Source of the DNA: JBOGED01 sp050743625
GTDB taxonomy: Bacteria; Actinomycetota; Nitriliruptoria; Euzebyales; Egibacteraceae
Direction: 5' to 3'
NCBI GenBank assembly: GCA_050743625.1
Contig: JBOGED010000218.1
Coordinates: 1-6,231 of the forward strand
Length of the DNA: 6,231 nt
Both the position numbers and the translations under genes were made by a program. Below, piece by piece: positions 5,789 to 6,231 of this stretch. The first letter of the stretch is position 1. Each line of letters starts with the position of its first letter. The notes beneath the pieces are model-generated. The model saw nothing but the letters and a program-made list of their open reading frames with translations. It did not search any database and was not told where the DNA came from.

Positions 5789-6231
5789 GTGGACGAGCCA
5801 GTACCTTCCAAGGACGTACCCTACGAGCCAACCGCGGTCGACCTGCGCGACTACATCGTGTTCGATCCCGCGGGACCGATCCAGCGCCGGGTGTTCGCCA
5901 CCGACGTGGTGGGGGTCGACCTCGTCTGCCTCGAACCCAAGCAGAGCATGAGCGCGCGCGCGTTCCCGACGGCCGACGCCGTCTACACGGTGCTGGGCGG
6001 TCGGGCGTGGGTCGTGACCGACGAGGCCGAGGTCACGCTCGAGCCGCTCCAGTCTGTCATGGTCCCCACGACAATCTGGCACGGGGTGCGCAACGACTCG
6101 CCGGACCCCCTCATTCTCCAGGTGATCGTCAGCCCACCCGACGAGGTCCCCGCCGTCTCAGAGCCGGTCGCGGCCCCACGCCAACAAAAACCAAAGCGCA
6201 GCGCGATCGACCGCCTGCGCAAGGCCCTAGG
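5789..6231 (+). CDS. Cupin-fold protein with degenerate metal site, 3' end outside window
   Basis: An open frame of 147 codons that runs off the right edge without a stop. Residues about 45-115 form a single small beta-barrel: the first motif region ends in AVYTVLGGRAWV, followed by VPTTIWHGVRND as the second motif. In ordinary metal-binding cupins the first motif has H-x-H and a Glu three residues before the Tyr. Here the histidines are absent (SMSARAF) and the Glu position is D63; only H98 of the second motif remains. The protein is therefore more likely to bind a ligand or act as a scaffold than to be a typical metal oxygenase or isomerase, though that is inference. After the barrel comes a Pro/Ala linker and a basic tail (QQKPKRSAIDRLRKAL) that may continue. 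The GTG start has AGGA at 8 nt. It is divergent from the aminopeptidase with a 38-bp gap. Sugar isomerases and WxcM-like proteins share the fold; I cannot choose between them. Confidence 0.75.
   Translation, partial: MDEPVPSKDVPYEPTAVDLRDYIVFDPAGPIQRRVFATDVVGVDLVCLEPKQSMSARAFPTADAVYTVLGGRAWVVTDEAEVTLEPLQSVMVPTTIWHGVRNDSPDPLILQVIVSPPDEVPAVSEPVAAPRQQKPKRSAIDRLRKAL

Overview
The window is visibly GC-rich and uses GTG as well as ATG starts. Ribosome-binding sites are purine-rich where present, and several starts look leaderless. The protein families and their layout fit a high-GC bacterium outside the Proteobacteria. A thermomicrobial Chloroflexota (Sphaerobacter-like) or an actinobacterium are the candidates I favour. 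This is inferred from protein style and synteny only; there is no rRNA or other taxonomic marker in the window.

Layout. (1) Bases 1-393 hold no convincing gene. Instead there is a roughly 350-bp element (21-370) bounded by 37-bp imperfect terminal inverted repeats, with a long near-perfect hairpin (251-298) inside it. (2) Bases 394-2548, minus strand, are a three-gene stress-signalling operon read from right to left: an ECF sigma factor of the SigE type, a zinc-binding (ZAS) single-pass anti-sigma factor, and a secreted RseB/MucB-like regulator. Each pair overlaps by 4 bp (GTGA). A sequence matching the ECF promoter consensus (GGAACC, 16 nt, CGTT) lies just upstream of the sigma gene and suggests autoregulation. 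(3) Bases 2664-3311, plus strand, encode a divergent class-I SAM-dependent O-methyltransferase. The pairing of this methyltransferase with a divergent sigE gene recalls Rv1220c/sigE of Mycobacterium tuberculosis. (4) Bases 3398-5750, minus strand, hold an M17 leucyl aminopeptidase with all metal and catalytic residues, followed by an unrecognised membrane protein with about eight helices that is convergent with the methyltransferase. (5) From 5789 to the right edge, plus strand, is a cupin-fold protein lacking most of the usual metal ligands. It is cut by the window end and starts only 38 bp from the divergent aminopeptidase start.

How the parts may work together. The sigma factor would be held at the membrane by the ZAS protein. 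The exported RseB-like protein would sit outside the membrane and modulate release of the anti-sigma factor in response to envelope signals, and the released sigma factor would activate its own promoter. No protease gene of the HtrA/DegS or RseP type is seen in the window. The aminopeptidase, membrane protein, cupin and methyltransferase have no demonstrated link to this circuit. The most unusual items are the inverted-repeat element and the combination of a ZAS anti-sigma factor with an RseB-like partner.
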